Positions 1-6,873 are shown, counted from the stretch's first letter. The stretch: DNA of 10,052 nucleotides from Fodinibacter sp038210185 (GCA_038210185.1 JBBQWX010000154.1:1-10052), one strand, 5' to 3'. The notes: generated by a model from the sequence alone, not told the origin. A program made the numbers and translations.

Positions 1-1076
<1,076 letters not shown>

Positions 1077-1081
1077 ACCGC

Positions 1082-1114
1082 GGCACCGGCCGCCCCCGAG
1101 CGCCGGCTCGTGCC
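1082..1114. terminator. Possible hairpin terminator between convergent lepA and the DinB-family gene
   Basis: The 55-base gap between the lepA stop and the end of the oppositely oriented DinB-family gene holds a stem CGAGC (1097-1101), loop GCCG, GCTCG (1106-1110). An outer pair GGCAC (1082-1086) / GTGCC (1110-1114) shares a base with it, so the two stems are alternatives rather than one helix. There is no U tract. The position between two convergent genes fits a bidirectional terminator, but random GC-rich DNA gives such hairpins often. Confidence 0.35.
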
Positions 1115-1131
1115 CGCGCCCTGGTCCTTTC

Positions 1132-1701
1132 CTAGCCGCTCGCCTCCGCGATGGCTCGCAGCCTGGCGACGTAGGCCTCCCACCACGCCGGGTCGACCTC
1201 GGGGAGGTTGGTGCCGCCCTCGCGCAGCCCGAGGGCCCCGTCGGCCTGCTCGCGCAGGATGTCGAGGTGGCCGGCATGCCGGGCGGTCTCCACGGCCATG
1301 TGCACCAGCAGGGTGTGCAGGTCGGTGTCGGGGGAGCGCCACCACGGCACGGATGCCGGTGCGTCGAGCGCCAGCGCCTCGATCGTCTCGTCGGCGAACG
1401 CCGTGACCCGGCGGTAGAGGTCGAGGATCTCGGCCGGGGACTCGTCCTGCGTCGCCCACATGTCCGCGTTGGGCTCGGCGTCGTCATCCCAGAATGCCAT
1501 CGGGTGTGGCCACGGGCGGCCCAGGCACCCCCCGAAGTACTCGGCCTCGCACCCCGAGAGGTGCTTCACCAGGCCGAGCAGGTTCGTGCCGCTCACGGTC
1601 CGCGGCATCCGCAGGTCACGCTCGCTCAGCCCCTCGACCTTCCAGAGCACTGCCTCACGCTCGGTCGTCAGGTACCGCCAGGCCGTCGCTTTCGCATCCA
1701 T
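1132..1701 (-). CDS. DinB family protein (DUF664-type)
   Basis: A 189-residue protein of the DinB/YfiT four-helix-bundle superfamily. Members bind a divalent metal through three histidines, and some actinobacterial members are mycothiol-dependent transferases. The visible signature is LLGLVKHLSGCEAEYF with His47 in the first helix, and HMAVETARHAGHLDILRE at 134-151, where His134, His142 and His145 are the candidate ligands. The protein ends with the PEVDPAWW region common in DUF664 proteins. The length is close to full for the family, so the gene looks intact. The ATG at 1701 has no Shine-Dalgarno sequence, but a CAGGGT -10-like box lies six bases upstream, suggesting a leaderless message. 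It runs in the same direction as the NUDIX gene upstream (68-base gap) and converges on lepA. The substrate cannot be told from sequence; a thiol transferase or detoxification role is only inferred from the family. Confidence 0.88.
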   Translation of the reverse strand: MDAKATAWRYLTTEREAVLWKVEGLSERDLRMPRTVSGTNLLGLVKHLSGCEAEYFGGCLGRPWPHPMAFWDDDAEPNADMWATQDESPAEILDLYRRVTAFADETIEALALDAPASVPWWRSPDTDLHTLLVHMAVETARHAGHLDILREQADGALGLREGGTNLPEVDPAWWEAYVARLRAIAEASG

Positions 1702-1707
1702 GCGGCC

Positions 1708-1713
1708 ACCCTG
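1708..1713 (-). promoter_or_regulatory. Candidate -10 box for a leaderless DinB-family message
   Basis: On the minus strand CAGGGT is followed by six bases (ggccgc) and then the ATG at 1701. This is the spacing seen for leaderless starts elsewhere in the window, but with C instead of T in the first position. No Shine-Dalgarno sequence competes with it. No clear -35 was seen. Confidence 0.45.
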
Positions 1714-1769
1714 TCAGCCCGCACCGACATGGGTCGCCTGAGTTTCCATCCGGCGGCCCGGTCCGGACC

Positions 1770-2342
1770 TCACGTGGGGACGCTGGACTCCTCGACGGGT
1801 GCGGCCTGCACCGGGCCGTCGCGCCACTGCTCCGGGCGTGGGGCGAGCTCGAGCACGGCGAGCACGTCGCGCGGCCAGACGTCGTCGGCGGTGGTCGCGA
1901 GGTCGGCCGGCGTCCACCAGCGGATGTCCGCGACGGTCAGCCGCTCCTCCTCGGTGTGGGCCGTGGTGTCGACCTCGAAGGCCGGCACCCGCACCACGTA
2001 GAACACCTCTACCTGGTCGACGACCTTGTCGCTGTAACCGTGCACGACCAGCCTGGTCAGCAGCGGGCCCACGAGGTCGGCGGCATCCACGACGAGGCCG
2101 GTCTCCTCCCACAGCTCGCGGACCCCGGCCTCGAGGTCGCTCTCGCCGGGGTCGACCCCGCCGCCCGGCGTCACCCACCAGTGCGTCACCGGGTCCAGGC
2201 CCAGGTCGGAGTCCTGGAAGAGCAGCATCCGGTCGTCGTGGTCGACGACGAGCACGCGCACGGCCCGGCGGTCGAACCGGGGCCGGTCCTCGGGATCGGG
2301 CACGACGAAGCCGGGCTGGCCGGGAAGGGGGTGGGTGGGCAT
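1770..2342 (-). CDS. NUDIX hydrolase
   Basis: Nudix enzymes hydrolyse a nucleoside diphosphate linked to another moiety, using divalent metal held by the Nudix box. The full consensus G-x5-E-x7-R-E-U-x-E-E-x-G-U is present at residues 61-83 (from Gly61 to Leu83, with R75-E76-L77 and E79-E80 as metal ligands). It is preceded by a WWVTPGGG strand, as in housecleaning or MutT-like members. The 190 residues fit a single-domain enzyme with a short C-terminal tail. I start it at ATG 2342 rather than at the GTG two codons earlier (2348), because a TAGCGT -10 box lies exactly six bases before the ATG and the GTG would be upstream of the likely transcript start. It is divergent from the DUF4442 gene, with only 47 bases between start codons. 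The substrate is unknown. Confidence 0.92.
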   Translation of the reverse strand: MPTHPLPGQPGFVVPDPEDRPRFDRRAVRVLVVDHDDRMLLFQDSDLGLDPVTHWWVTPGGGVDPGESDLEAGVRELWEETGLVVDAADLVGPLLTRLVVHGYSDKVVDQVEVFYVVRVPAFEVDTTAHTEEERLTVADIRWWTPADLATTADDVWPRDVLAVLELAPRPEQWRDGPVQAAPVEESSVPT

Positions 2343-2348
2343 TCCCAC

Positions 2349-2354
2349 ACGCTA
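2349..2354 (-). promoter_or_regulatory. -10 box for a leaderless NUDIX message
   Basis: The minus strand reads TAGCGT, then gtggga, then ATG at 2342. TANNNT with a six-base spacer places transcription start at or next to the A of the ATG. No Shine-Dalgarno sequence is present. No -35 consensus is visible, which is common for actinobacterial promoters. Confidence 0.6.
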
Positions 2355-2377
2355 GTGCGACCCGGCATACCCACCGG

Positions 2378-2383
2378 TAACCT
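2378..2383 (+). promoter_or_regulatory. -10 box for a leaderless DUF4442 message
   Basis: The plus strand reads TAACCT, then cggcgg, then GTG at 2390. The six-base spacer and TANNNT match mirror the NUDIX promoter on the other strand, 23 bases away. The two boxes form one compact divergent promoter region. Confidence 0.6.
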
Positions 2384-2389
2384 CGGCGG

Positions 2390-2854
2390 GTGCCCGACAC
2401 CTACGCCCTGTACCAGCGCGCCGCCGCGCTGCCCTTCGGCAAGCGCGCCTTCTCGGTGCTGTTCGCGAACAAGGCGCCGTACTTCCGCACCGTGCGGCCC
2501 CTGGTGCGCGACGTGCGCCCGCACCACGCCGAGCTGAGCATCCGCAAGCGCCGGGCGGTGCAGAACCACCTCGGCACGCTGCACGCCATCGCGGTCTGCA
2601 ACGGGCTCGAGGCCGCGATGGGCCTGCTCGCGGAGGCGACCACCCCGAAGGACCGGCGGTGGATCCCCAAGGGGATGCAGGTCGCCTACCTCGCGAAGTC
2701 GACGACCGACCTGCTGTGCGTCGCCGAGACCGACCCGGCCGACTGGGCCGAGGTCGGTGACGTGCCGGTTCGGGTGCGGGCGGTGCGCACCGACGGCGTC
2801 GTGGTGGTCGAGGGCGTCATCACGATCTACGTCAGCGAGAAGCCGGCTCGGTGA
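2390..2854 (+). CDS. DUF4442 domain protein, hotdog-fold thioesterase-like
   Basis: A 154-residue protein resembling the DUF4442 group of hotdog-fold proteins, related to PaaI-type acyl-CoA thioesterases. Supporting segments are NKAPYFRTVRPLVRDVRP near residues 27-44, the helix region NHLGTLHAIAVCNGLEAAMG at 59-78 that matches the central hotdog helix (with Asn71 and Glu74 as possible active-site residues), and the alternating strands VPVRVRAVRTDGVVVVEGVITIYVS at the end. The GTG start at 2390 is chosen because of the TAACCT box six bases before it. Its 3' end overlaps the end of the convergent phosphatase gene by 23 bases, with no terminator visible between them. The acyl substrate is unknown. 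I am fairly sure of the fold and less sure of thioesterase activity. Confidence 0.8.
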   Translation: MPDTYALYQRAAALPFGKRAFSVLFANKAPYFRTVRPLVRDVRPHHAELSIRKRRAVQNHLGTLHAIAVCNGLEAAMGLLAEATTPKDRRWIPKGMQVAYLAKSTTDLLCVAETDPADWAEVGDVPVRVRAVRTDGVVVVEGVITIYVSEKPAR

Positions 2855-3623
2855 GCCGGAGGCGCAGGCGCTCGACGTCGGCCCCGCTCCACCCCTGGGC
2901 ACGCAGCCACCCGGCCGCCCCACCCCAGCCCTCGTCGACGGCGGTGAGGATGGTGCGGATCGACTCGGCCTGCGGCAGCTGGTCCGCGAGCTTCTGCTTG
3001 GCCAGGGCCGGGCCGTAGGCCTCGCGCGGCATCAGCCGCCCGACGATCCGCTCGAGCCGCTCTGCGGTGAGCACGTAGTCGGCCACGATCTCGTCGTGCG
3101 GCACCCCGGCGACGTCGAGCGCCATCGCGACGACGGTGCCGGTGCGGTCCTTGCCGGCGGCGCAGTGCACGACGACGGCGCCCTCGGCGGTGGCGACCAC
3201 CTCGAGGGCCGCCGCCACCGAGTCGGGTCGCCGCGCGAGGTAGCCCAGGTAGTGCTCGGCCCAGAACGAGGCGTCCCTGACCGGGTCGTCGCTGCGCCAG
3301 GGCAGGGCTCGTGCGCCGACCGCTTCGGCGCTCTCGTCGGGCGCCCGCTCCTCGATCAGCGAGTGGTGGTGGTGGGTGAGCGACTCCACCCGCCGCAGCG
3401 GACCCGGCCCCTCCAGGTGCAGCTCGGTGCCGGTGCGCAGGTCGACGATGTCGGTGACCCCGAGCTGGTCGACGAGGTGCCGAACGTCGGACTCGGAGAG
3501 GTCCTGCAGGTTGTCGGAGCGGATCAACCGGCCGGATGCCGTGTGCCCGCCGTCGCGGGTCGGCAGGCCGCCCAGGTCACGCATGTTGACGATGCCGTCG
3601 AGCTCGATCCACCGGTCCGTCAC
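2832..3623 (-). CDS. Tyrosine-protein phosphatase, PtpB / Y_phosphatase3 family
   Basis: A 263-residue protein-tyrosine or lipid phosphatase of the family that includes mycobacterial PtpB. The catalytic P-loop HCAAGKDRTG lies at residues 153-162, with nucleophile Cys154 and phosphate-binding Arg160; the Lys and Asp inside the loop (K158, D159) are typical of PtpB-like enzymes. The N-terminal NMRDLGG motif (13-19) and a following RSDNL (35-39) are also family hallmarks. There is no signal peptide. The open frame extends to 3755, but that upstream part lies inside hemW on the other strand. I start at GTG 3623 because a TACGAT -10 box sits exactly six bases before it and the family's N-terminus begins there. 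It is divergent from hemW (40-base gap) and overlaps the end of the DUF4442 gene. The in vivo substrate is unknown. Confidence 0.9.
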   Translation of the reverse strand: MTDRWIELDGIVNMRDLGGLPTRDGGHTASGRLIRSDNLQDLSESDVRHLVDQLGVTDIVDLRTGTELHLEGPGPLRRVESLTHHHHSLIEERAPDESAEAVGARALPWRSDDPVRDASFWAEHYLGYLARRPDSVAAALEVVATAEGAVVVHCAAGKDRTGTVVAMALDVAGVPHDEIVADYVLTAERLERIVGRLMPREAYGPALAKQKLADQLPQAESIRTILTAVDEGWGGAAGWLRAQGWSGADVERLRLRLTEPASR

Positions 3624-3629
3624 GGTGTC

Positions 3630-3635
3630 ATCGTA
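3630..3635 (-). promoter_or_regulatory. -10 box for a leaderless tyrosine phosphatase message
   Basis: The minus strand reads TACGAT, then gacacc, then GTG at 3623. This is the best TANNNT match in the window at the leaderless spacing, and it decides the start codon against the longer open frame. Confidence 0.65.
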
Positions 3636-3651
3636 GGTCGGGACGCCGGGG

Positions 3652-3657
3652 GAGAAT
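3652..3657 (+). promoter_or_regulatory. Candidate -10 box for a leaderless hemW message
   Basis: The plus strand reads GAGAAT, then ggcgcg, then GTG at 3664. The first base departs from TANNNT, but the spacing of six is the same as for the neighbouring genes and no Shine-Dalgarno sequence is present at the usual distance. It lies 16 bases from the phosphatase -10 box on the other strand. Confidence 0.45.
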
Positions 3658-3663
3658 GGCGCG

Positions 3664-4884
3664 GTGCCCCGACTGCCCGACGGTGACCCCGCGCCGGTGA
3701 CCGGTGAGCTGCCGCCCGAGGCGCTCGCCACCCTCGCGGGATCGCGGCTCGGCATCTACGTGCACGTGCCCTTCTGCGCGGTGCGGTGCGGCTACTGCGA
3801 CTTCAACACCTACACGCTGACCGAGCTCGGTCCGGGGGCCTCGACCTCGACCTTCGTCGACTCGGCGCTGGTCGAGCTCGACCTCGCCGCAGGGGTGCTC
3901 GGCCCGGGTGCCGGGCCGGTCGACACGGTCTTCGTCGGCGGTGGCACGCCCACGCTGCTGCCGGCGGCCGACCTCGTGCGGTGCGTCGACGGCATCCGGG
4001 AGCGGTTCGGGCTGGCGCTCCACGCCGAGGTGACGACCGAGGCCAACCCCGACTCCGTGACGCCCGCCGACCTCGAGGTGCTCGCGGCGGGCGGGTTCAC
4101 CCGGGTGTCGATCGGCATGCAGTCGGTGGTGCCCCACGTGCTCGCGACGCTGGAGCGCACCCACGACCCGGCGCGGGTGGCCACTGCGGTCGCCGGCGCG
4201 ACGTCGGCCGGGCTCGCCACCAGCGTCGACCTGATCTACGGCACACCGGGGGAGAGCCTCGACGACTGGCGGGCCAGCCTCGACGCGGCGGTGGCGCTCG
4301 AGCCCGACCACCTCTCGGCCTACGCGCTGGTCGTCGAGGAGGGCACCAGGCTGGCGGCCCAGGTGCGGCGGGGCGAGGTCGCCACGCCCGAGGGTGACGA
4401 CGAGGCGGACAAGTACGAGCTGGCCGACTCGGTTCTCGCACAGGCGGGTTACCGATGGTACGAGGTGAGCAACTGGTCGCGCGACGACGCCGGGCGGTGC
4501 CTCCACAACGAGGGCTACTGGCGCGGAGACGCGTGGTGGGGCATCGGGCCCGGAGCGCACAGCCATGTGGGTGGGGTGCGCTGGTGGAACGTGAAGCACC
4601 CGAGGACCTATGCCGGCCGGCTGGCCGAGGGCGCGTCGCCGGCTGCCGGGCGCGAGACCCTGACGGCCGAGCAGCGGCACGACGAGGAGGTGCTACTCGG
4701 GGTGCGGTTGCGCGACGGGCTGCCGGTCGACGTGCTCGCCGCCGCCGGGCGCTCGGCCGTCGCCGGGTTGGTGGCCCACGGCCTGGTCGACGGTCGGGCC
4801 GCGGTCGTTGACCGTCGAGTGGTGCTCACCCTGCGGGGGCGGCTCCTGGCCGACACCGTCGTGCGCCGCCTGCTGGGCGTCTGA
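3664..4884 (+). CDS. hemW: Heme chaperone HemW (radical SAM family)
   Basis: A 406-residue cytoplasmic radical SAM protein that binds heme and is thought to deliver it to membrane heme enzymes. The 4Fe-4S motif CX3CX2C is at Cys38, Cys42 and Cys45. The residue two after the last Cys is Phe47; coproporphyrinogen dehydrogenase HemN has a fourth Cys there, so HemW is the better name. GGGTPT (92-97) and EANPDS follow, then SIGMQS, the DLIYGTPGE segment and the C-terminal LHNEGYW motif (280-286) typical of HemW. The C-terminal winged-helix-like part (VLLGVRLRDGL onward) is complete. The GTG start is set by the GAGAAT box six bases before it; an ATG at 3656 is in another frame. In many actinobacteria lepA and hemW are direct neighbours; here four genes lie between them. 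Confidence 0.95.
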   Translation: MPRLPDGDPAPVTGELPPEALATLAGSRLGIYVHVPFCAVRCGYCDFNTYTLTELGPGASTSTFVDSALVELDLAAGVLGPGAGPVDTVFVGGGTPTLLPAADLVRCVDGIRERFGLALHAEVTTEANPDSVTPADLEVLAAGGFTRVSIGMQSVVPHVLATLERTHDPARVATAVAGATSAGLATSVDLIYGTPGESLDDWRASLDAAVALEPDHLSAYALVVEEGTRLAAQVRRGEVATPEGDDEADKYELADSVLAQAGYRWYEVSNWSRDDAGRCLHNEGYWRGDAWWGIGPGAHSHVGGVRWWNVKHPRTYAGRLAEGASPAAGRETLTAEQRHDEEVLLGVRLRDGLPVDVLAAAGRSAVAGLVAHGLVDGRAAVVDRRVVLTLRGRLLADTVVRRLLGV

Positions 4885-4910
4885 CCGGGCGTCCCGGGGG
4901 TGGCCGGTGG

Positions 4911-4922
4911 ACGCACGTGCGT
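4911..4922. repeat. 12-bp perfect palindrome after hemW
   Basis: ACGCACGTGCGT reads the same on both strands and begins 27 bases after the hemW stop. It has no loop, so it is more like a protein-binding dyad than a terminator. No promoter or gene start lies next to it, and its role is unknown. Confidence 0.4.
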
Positions 4923-4961
4923 TGCGATGCACGGGGTGCCCTCACCCGCCCCCCTGGACGA

Positions 4962-5033
4962 GGTTCGACGTTGGTTACCGCGCAGGAATCGCTGGAATCA
5001 CGACCGTTCCTGCGACGTAGGTGGCGTCGAACC
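4962..5033. repeat. Nested inverted repeats in the hemW-DUF4870 gap, possible structured RNA
   Basis: The 247-base space between hemW and the convergent DUF4870 gene contains an outer inverted repeat, GGTTCGACG (4962-4970) with CGTCGAACC (5025-5033), and inside it a second one, CGCAGGAA (4981-4988) with TTCCTGCG (5007-5014). Both arms pair perfectly, giving a two-stem rod with internal loops of 10 bases on each side and an 18-base apical loop. The TTCGA in the outer arm recalls a tRNA T-loop, but no tRNA cloverleaf fits on either strand. It may be part of the hemW 3' UTR or a remnant of a mobile element. No coding potential was recognised here. Confidence 0.45.
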
Positions 5034-5086
5034 CAGGGCTCCGGTGGCGCGCCGTCCCGCTCGTGCAGGTCGGTGATGGGACAGTG

Positions 5087-5120
5087 CTGCGGCCACCGGT
5101 CCTCGGACCGGTGGCCGCAG
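5087..5120. terminator. Bidirectional terminator palindrome between hemW and the DUF4870 gene
   Basis: A perfect 16-bp inverted repeat, CTGCGGCCACCGGTCC (5087-5102) and its exact reverse complement (5105-5120), is separated by only two bases (TC). It lies 11 bases beyond the end of the DUF4870 gene and is the strongest stem in the window. There is no U tract, as is usual for actinobacterial terminators. Its place between two convergent genes supports termination in both directions. Confidence 0.75.
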
Positions 5121-5131
5121 GGTCGTTCAGC

Positions 5132-5800
5132 TCACTTGACGAACTGGGGCGTCATCGGCGGGGTCCACCACTCGCCGTTGTTGGCCTTCACCATCCCGAC
5201 GACGTGGACGATCACGGCGAACAGCCAGGCCGCGGCGAAGCTGACGAACCCGATCAGGACGAACATCAGCGGGAATGAGATCAGTATGACGATGCCGGCG
5301 ATGATCTGAACGTTGAGCGCGTTGGCGCTGTTGTAGCGCGCGAAGGGCCCGCGGTCGCGGAAGACCAGGTACATCACCAGTGCGGCGACGAAGCCCAGGA
5401 ATCCGCCCGACAGGACGGTCGCGGCCAGGGCCACGCCGTGGGCCGCCAGGCCGGCGGTGCGCTCCTCGGTCGGCGACATCGGGTTCGGGCCGGCCATGGC
5501 GGTGCCGGGAGCCGGCGCGGCGTAGGCCGGCGGCGGGGGCGGGGGCGGGGGCGGCGGCGGGGGCGGGAGCTGCTGCCCGTACTGCTGCTGCTCGTACTGC
5601 GGCTGCCCGGACGCGGGCTGGGCGTACGCGGGCGGGGCGGGGGCCGGCGGGCCGTCCTGCGGCTCAGCGGGCGCGGGCACGGGCGCGGCCGCGGCATCCG
5701 CAGCGGTGGGCACGATCTCGGTCACCTCGACGTCCGCGGGCTGCGGGGGAGCGGTGGGGTCGCCCGTCATCTCGTCGGGTCGGGGTGTGGTGTCGCTCAT
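5132..5800 (-). CDS. Proline-rich DUF4870 membrane protein
   Basis: A 222-residue protein with a disordered N-terminal half and a membrane C-terminal half. Residues 1-110 are rich in Pro, Ala, Gln and Tyr, with an acidic start, a YEQQQYGQQ segment and an unbroken run of 13 prolines at 79-91. Residues 112-222 match DUF4870: EERTAGLAAHG, then hydrophobic spans at about 118-146, 162-185 and 186-203, with the family's RYNSANALNVQI motif before the second span. The tail WWTPPMTPQFVK is typical of actinobacterial members. Function is unknown. The ATG at 5800 has a good ribosome-binding site (GAGGAG, five bases upstream), unlike its leaderless neighbours. The polyproline run should stall ribosomes and need EF-P. 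The gene ends at the terminator shared with hemW. Confidence 0.87.
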   Translation of the reverse strand: MSDTTPRPDEMTGDPTAPPQPADVEVTEIVPTAADAAAAPVPAPAEPQDGPPAPAPPAYAQPASGQPQYEQQQYGQQLPPPPPPPPPPPPPAYAAPAPGTAMAGPNPMSPTEERTAGLAAHGVALAATVLSGGFLGFVAALVMYLVFRDRGPFARYNSANALNVQIIAGIVILISFPLMFVLIGFVSFAAAWLFAVIVHVVGMVKANNGEWWTPPMTPQFVK

Positions 5801-5805
5801 CGGAA

Positions 5806-5811
5806 CTCCTC
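5806..5811 (-). promoter_or_regulatory. Shine-Dalgarno site of the DUF4870 gene
   Basis: The minus strand reads GAGGAG, then ttccg, then ATG at 5800. The five-base spacing fixes the start. A clear leader is therefore present here, in contrast to most other single genes in the window. Confidence 0.7.
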
Positions 5812-5878
5812 GTTCTCAGTGGGTCTGCACCCATCAAACACCCGCTGGGCGTCGCGGGGAACGGATCCCGGGGTGTGG

Positions 5879-5928
5879 CCGGGGTCGCGTTCAGGGTCGG
5901 GTCAGGGCCGACCCCGAGCGCGACCCGG
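5879..5928 (-). terminator. Long hairpin terminator directly after DUF3097
   Basis: On the minus strand the DUF3097 stop is followed at once by CCGGGTCGCG (5928-5919), which pairs with CGCGACCCCGG (5889-5879) apart from one bulged base. Nested inside is a 7-bp stem, GGGTCGG (5894-5900) with CCGACCC (5908-5914), around a seven-base loop. The combined structure spans the 50 bases next to the stop codon. It separates DUF3097 from the DUF4870 gene on the same strand. Confidence 0.65.
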
Positions 5929-6804
5929 TCAGCCCGGGGCCGTGACGAAGTCGATCAGCTCCTCCACCCTGCCCAGCAGCTCGGGTTCGAGGTCGGCGTA
6001 GGTGTCGACCGCGGACAGGATGCGCCGCCAGGCCAGGGCCAGGTCGGTCTGCGTGGAGTGCGGCCAGCGAAGGTGTGCGGCGATGCCCACCTTCCACGAC
6101 GTGCCGCGCGGGATGACCGGCCACGCATCCATCCCGAGGCGCGCCGGCTTCACCGACTGCCACACGTCGACGTAGGGGTGGCCCACGACGAGCACGTGCG
6201 CGGCATACGCACCTACGCCGCGCGCCTCCTGCACGACCCGCCACTCCTTGGTGCCGGGCACGAGGTGGTCGACGAGCACGCCCATCCGACGCCCCGGCCC
6301 GGGGGCGAAGTCGCGGATCGCTGCCGCCAGGTCGTCGACGCCGTCGAGCATCTCGACGACGACGCCCTCGACCCGCAGGTCGGCACCCCACACCTTCTCG
6401 ACCAGCTCGGCGTCGTGCTTGCCCTCCACGAAGATCCGTGAGCCGCTCGCCACCTTGGCCCGCTGCCCGGTGACGGCCCGCGAGCCGCTCGCCGTGCGGG
6501 TGGATGCCGCCCGCGCCTGCGCCAGCCGGACGTCGGACCTCGCGCGCGGGGGAGTGAGGACGACCGGCGCGCCGTCGACGAGGAACCCGGGGCCGAGGCG
6601 GAAGCCCTTGGTACTGCCGTGCCGGTCCTCGAGGTGCACCACGCGCACGCCACCGGCCGTCTCGACGCGCACCACGGCGCCGACCCACCCGGTCTCGACA
6701 TCCTCGACGACGGTGCCCGGCTCGGCGGCCACCTCGACCGAACGCCCCTTCGCCGGCCGTCGCCAGTCGCCGCCCAGCACGTCTGCGCCATAGCTGTCCG
6801 TCAC
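5929..6804 (-). CDS. DUF3097 protein with TOPRIM-like signature
   Basis: A 291-residue protein of the actinobacterial family DUF3097, commonly found near hemW and hrcA; no function is established that I know of. The N-terminal 90 residues are beta-rich (VVEDVETGWVGAVVRVE, VVHLEDRHGSTKGFRLGPGFLVDG) and contain the family's conserved core. From residue 123 the segment SRIFVEGKHDAELVEKVWG, followed by GVLVDHLVPGTKEW at 176-188, resembles a TOPRIM fold: Glu127 in VEGKHDA would be the catalytic acid, and Asp179 the first acid of the second motif. The second Asp of the usual DxD is Leu181 here. The start is GTG 6804, since a TAGCCT box lies seven bases before it; the open frame extends to 6879 into the CIRCE element, which cannot be coding. 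It is divergent from hrcA. The family call is firm; the TOPRIM link is inference. Confidence 0.87.
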   Translation of the reverse strand: MTDSYGADVLGGDWRRPAKGRSVEVAAEPGTVVEDVETGWVGAVVRVETAGGVRVVHLEDRHGSTKGFRLGPGFLVDGAPVVLTPPRARSDVRLAQARAASTRTASGSRAVTGQRAKVASGSRIFVEGKHDAELVEKVWGADLRVEGVVVEMLDGVDDLAAAIRDFAPGPGRRMGVLVDHLVPGTKEWRVVQEARGVGAYAAHVLVVGHPYVDVWQSVKPARLGMDAWPVIPRGTSWKVGIAAHLRWPHSTQTDLALAWRRILSAVDTYADLEPELLGRVEELIDFVTAPG

Positions 6805-6811
6805 GGCGGGA

Positions 6812-6817
6812 AGGCTA
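6812..6817 (-). promoter_or_regulatory. -10 box for a leaderless DUF3097 message
   Basis: The minus strand reads TAGCCT, then seven bases (tcccgcc), then GTG at 6804. TANNNT at this spacing supports a leaderless start and sets the N-terminus at VTDSYG rather than the longer frame. Confidence 0.55.
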
Positions 6818-6867
6818 CGCGAGGTGGTGCGCGGTCCCCGGCATTCGCCTGCGTCGGACCCAGCCCG

Positions 6868-6873
6868 TAGAAT
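6868..6873 (+). promoter_or_regulatory. -10 box of the hrcA-dnaJ-rsmE operon promoter
   Basis: TAGAAT at 6868-6873 is a near-consensus -10, and its last T is the first base of the CIRCE left arm. A weak -35-like TTCGCC lies at 6844-6849, 18 bases upstream. Transcription would start inside CIRCE, so bound HrcA would block the polymerase. Confidence 0.65.

Noticed and set aside
1494..2537. Long plus-strand open frame of 347 codons across the NUDIX gene
   Set aside because: It is antisense to the NUDIX gene, crosses into DUF4442 in another frame, has low-complexity composition and matches no family; such shadows are normal in high-GC DNA.
3624..3755. N-terminal extension of the tyrosine phosphatase to 3755
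   Set aside because: It lies inside hemW, is low-complexity, and a -10 box six bases before the GTG at 3623 marks the real start.
3664..4884. Coproporphyrinogen III dehydrogenase (hemN) annotation
   Set aside because: The radical SAM motif is CX3CX2C followed by Asp-Phe, lacking the fourth cysteine of HemN, and the C-terminal HNEGYW motif is that of HemW.
4962..5040. tRNA or tmRNA-like gene suggested by TTCGA in the repeat arms
   Set aside because: No acceptor stem, D-arm or anticodon arm could be placed on either strand, and the T-stem next to TTCGA does not pair.
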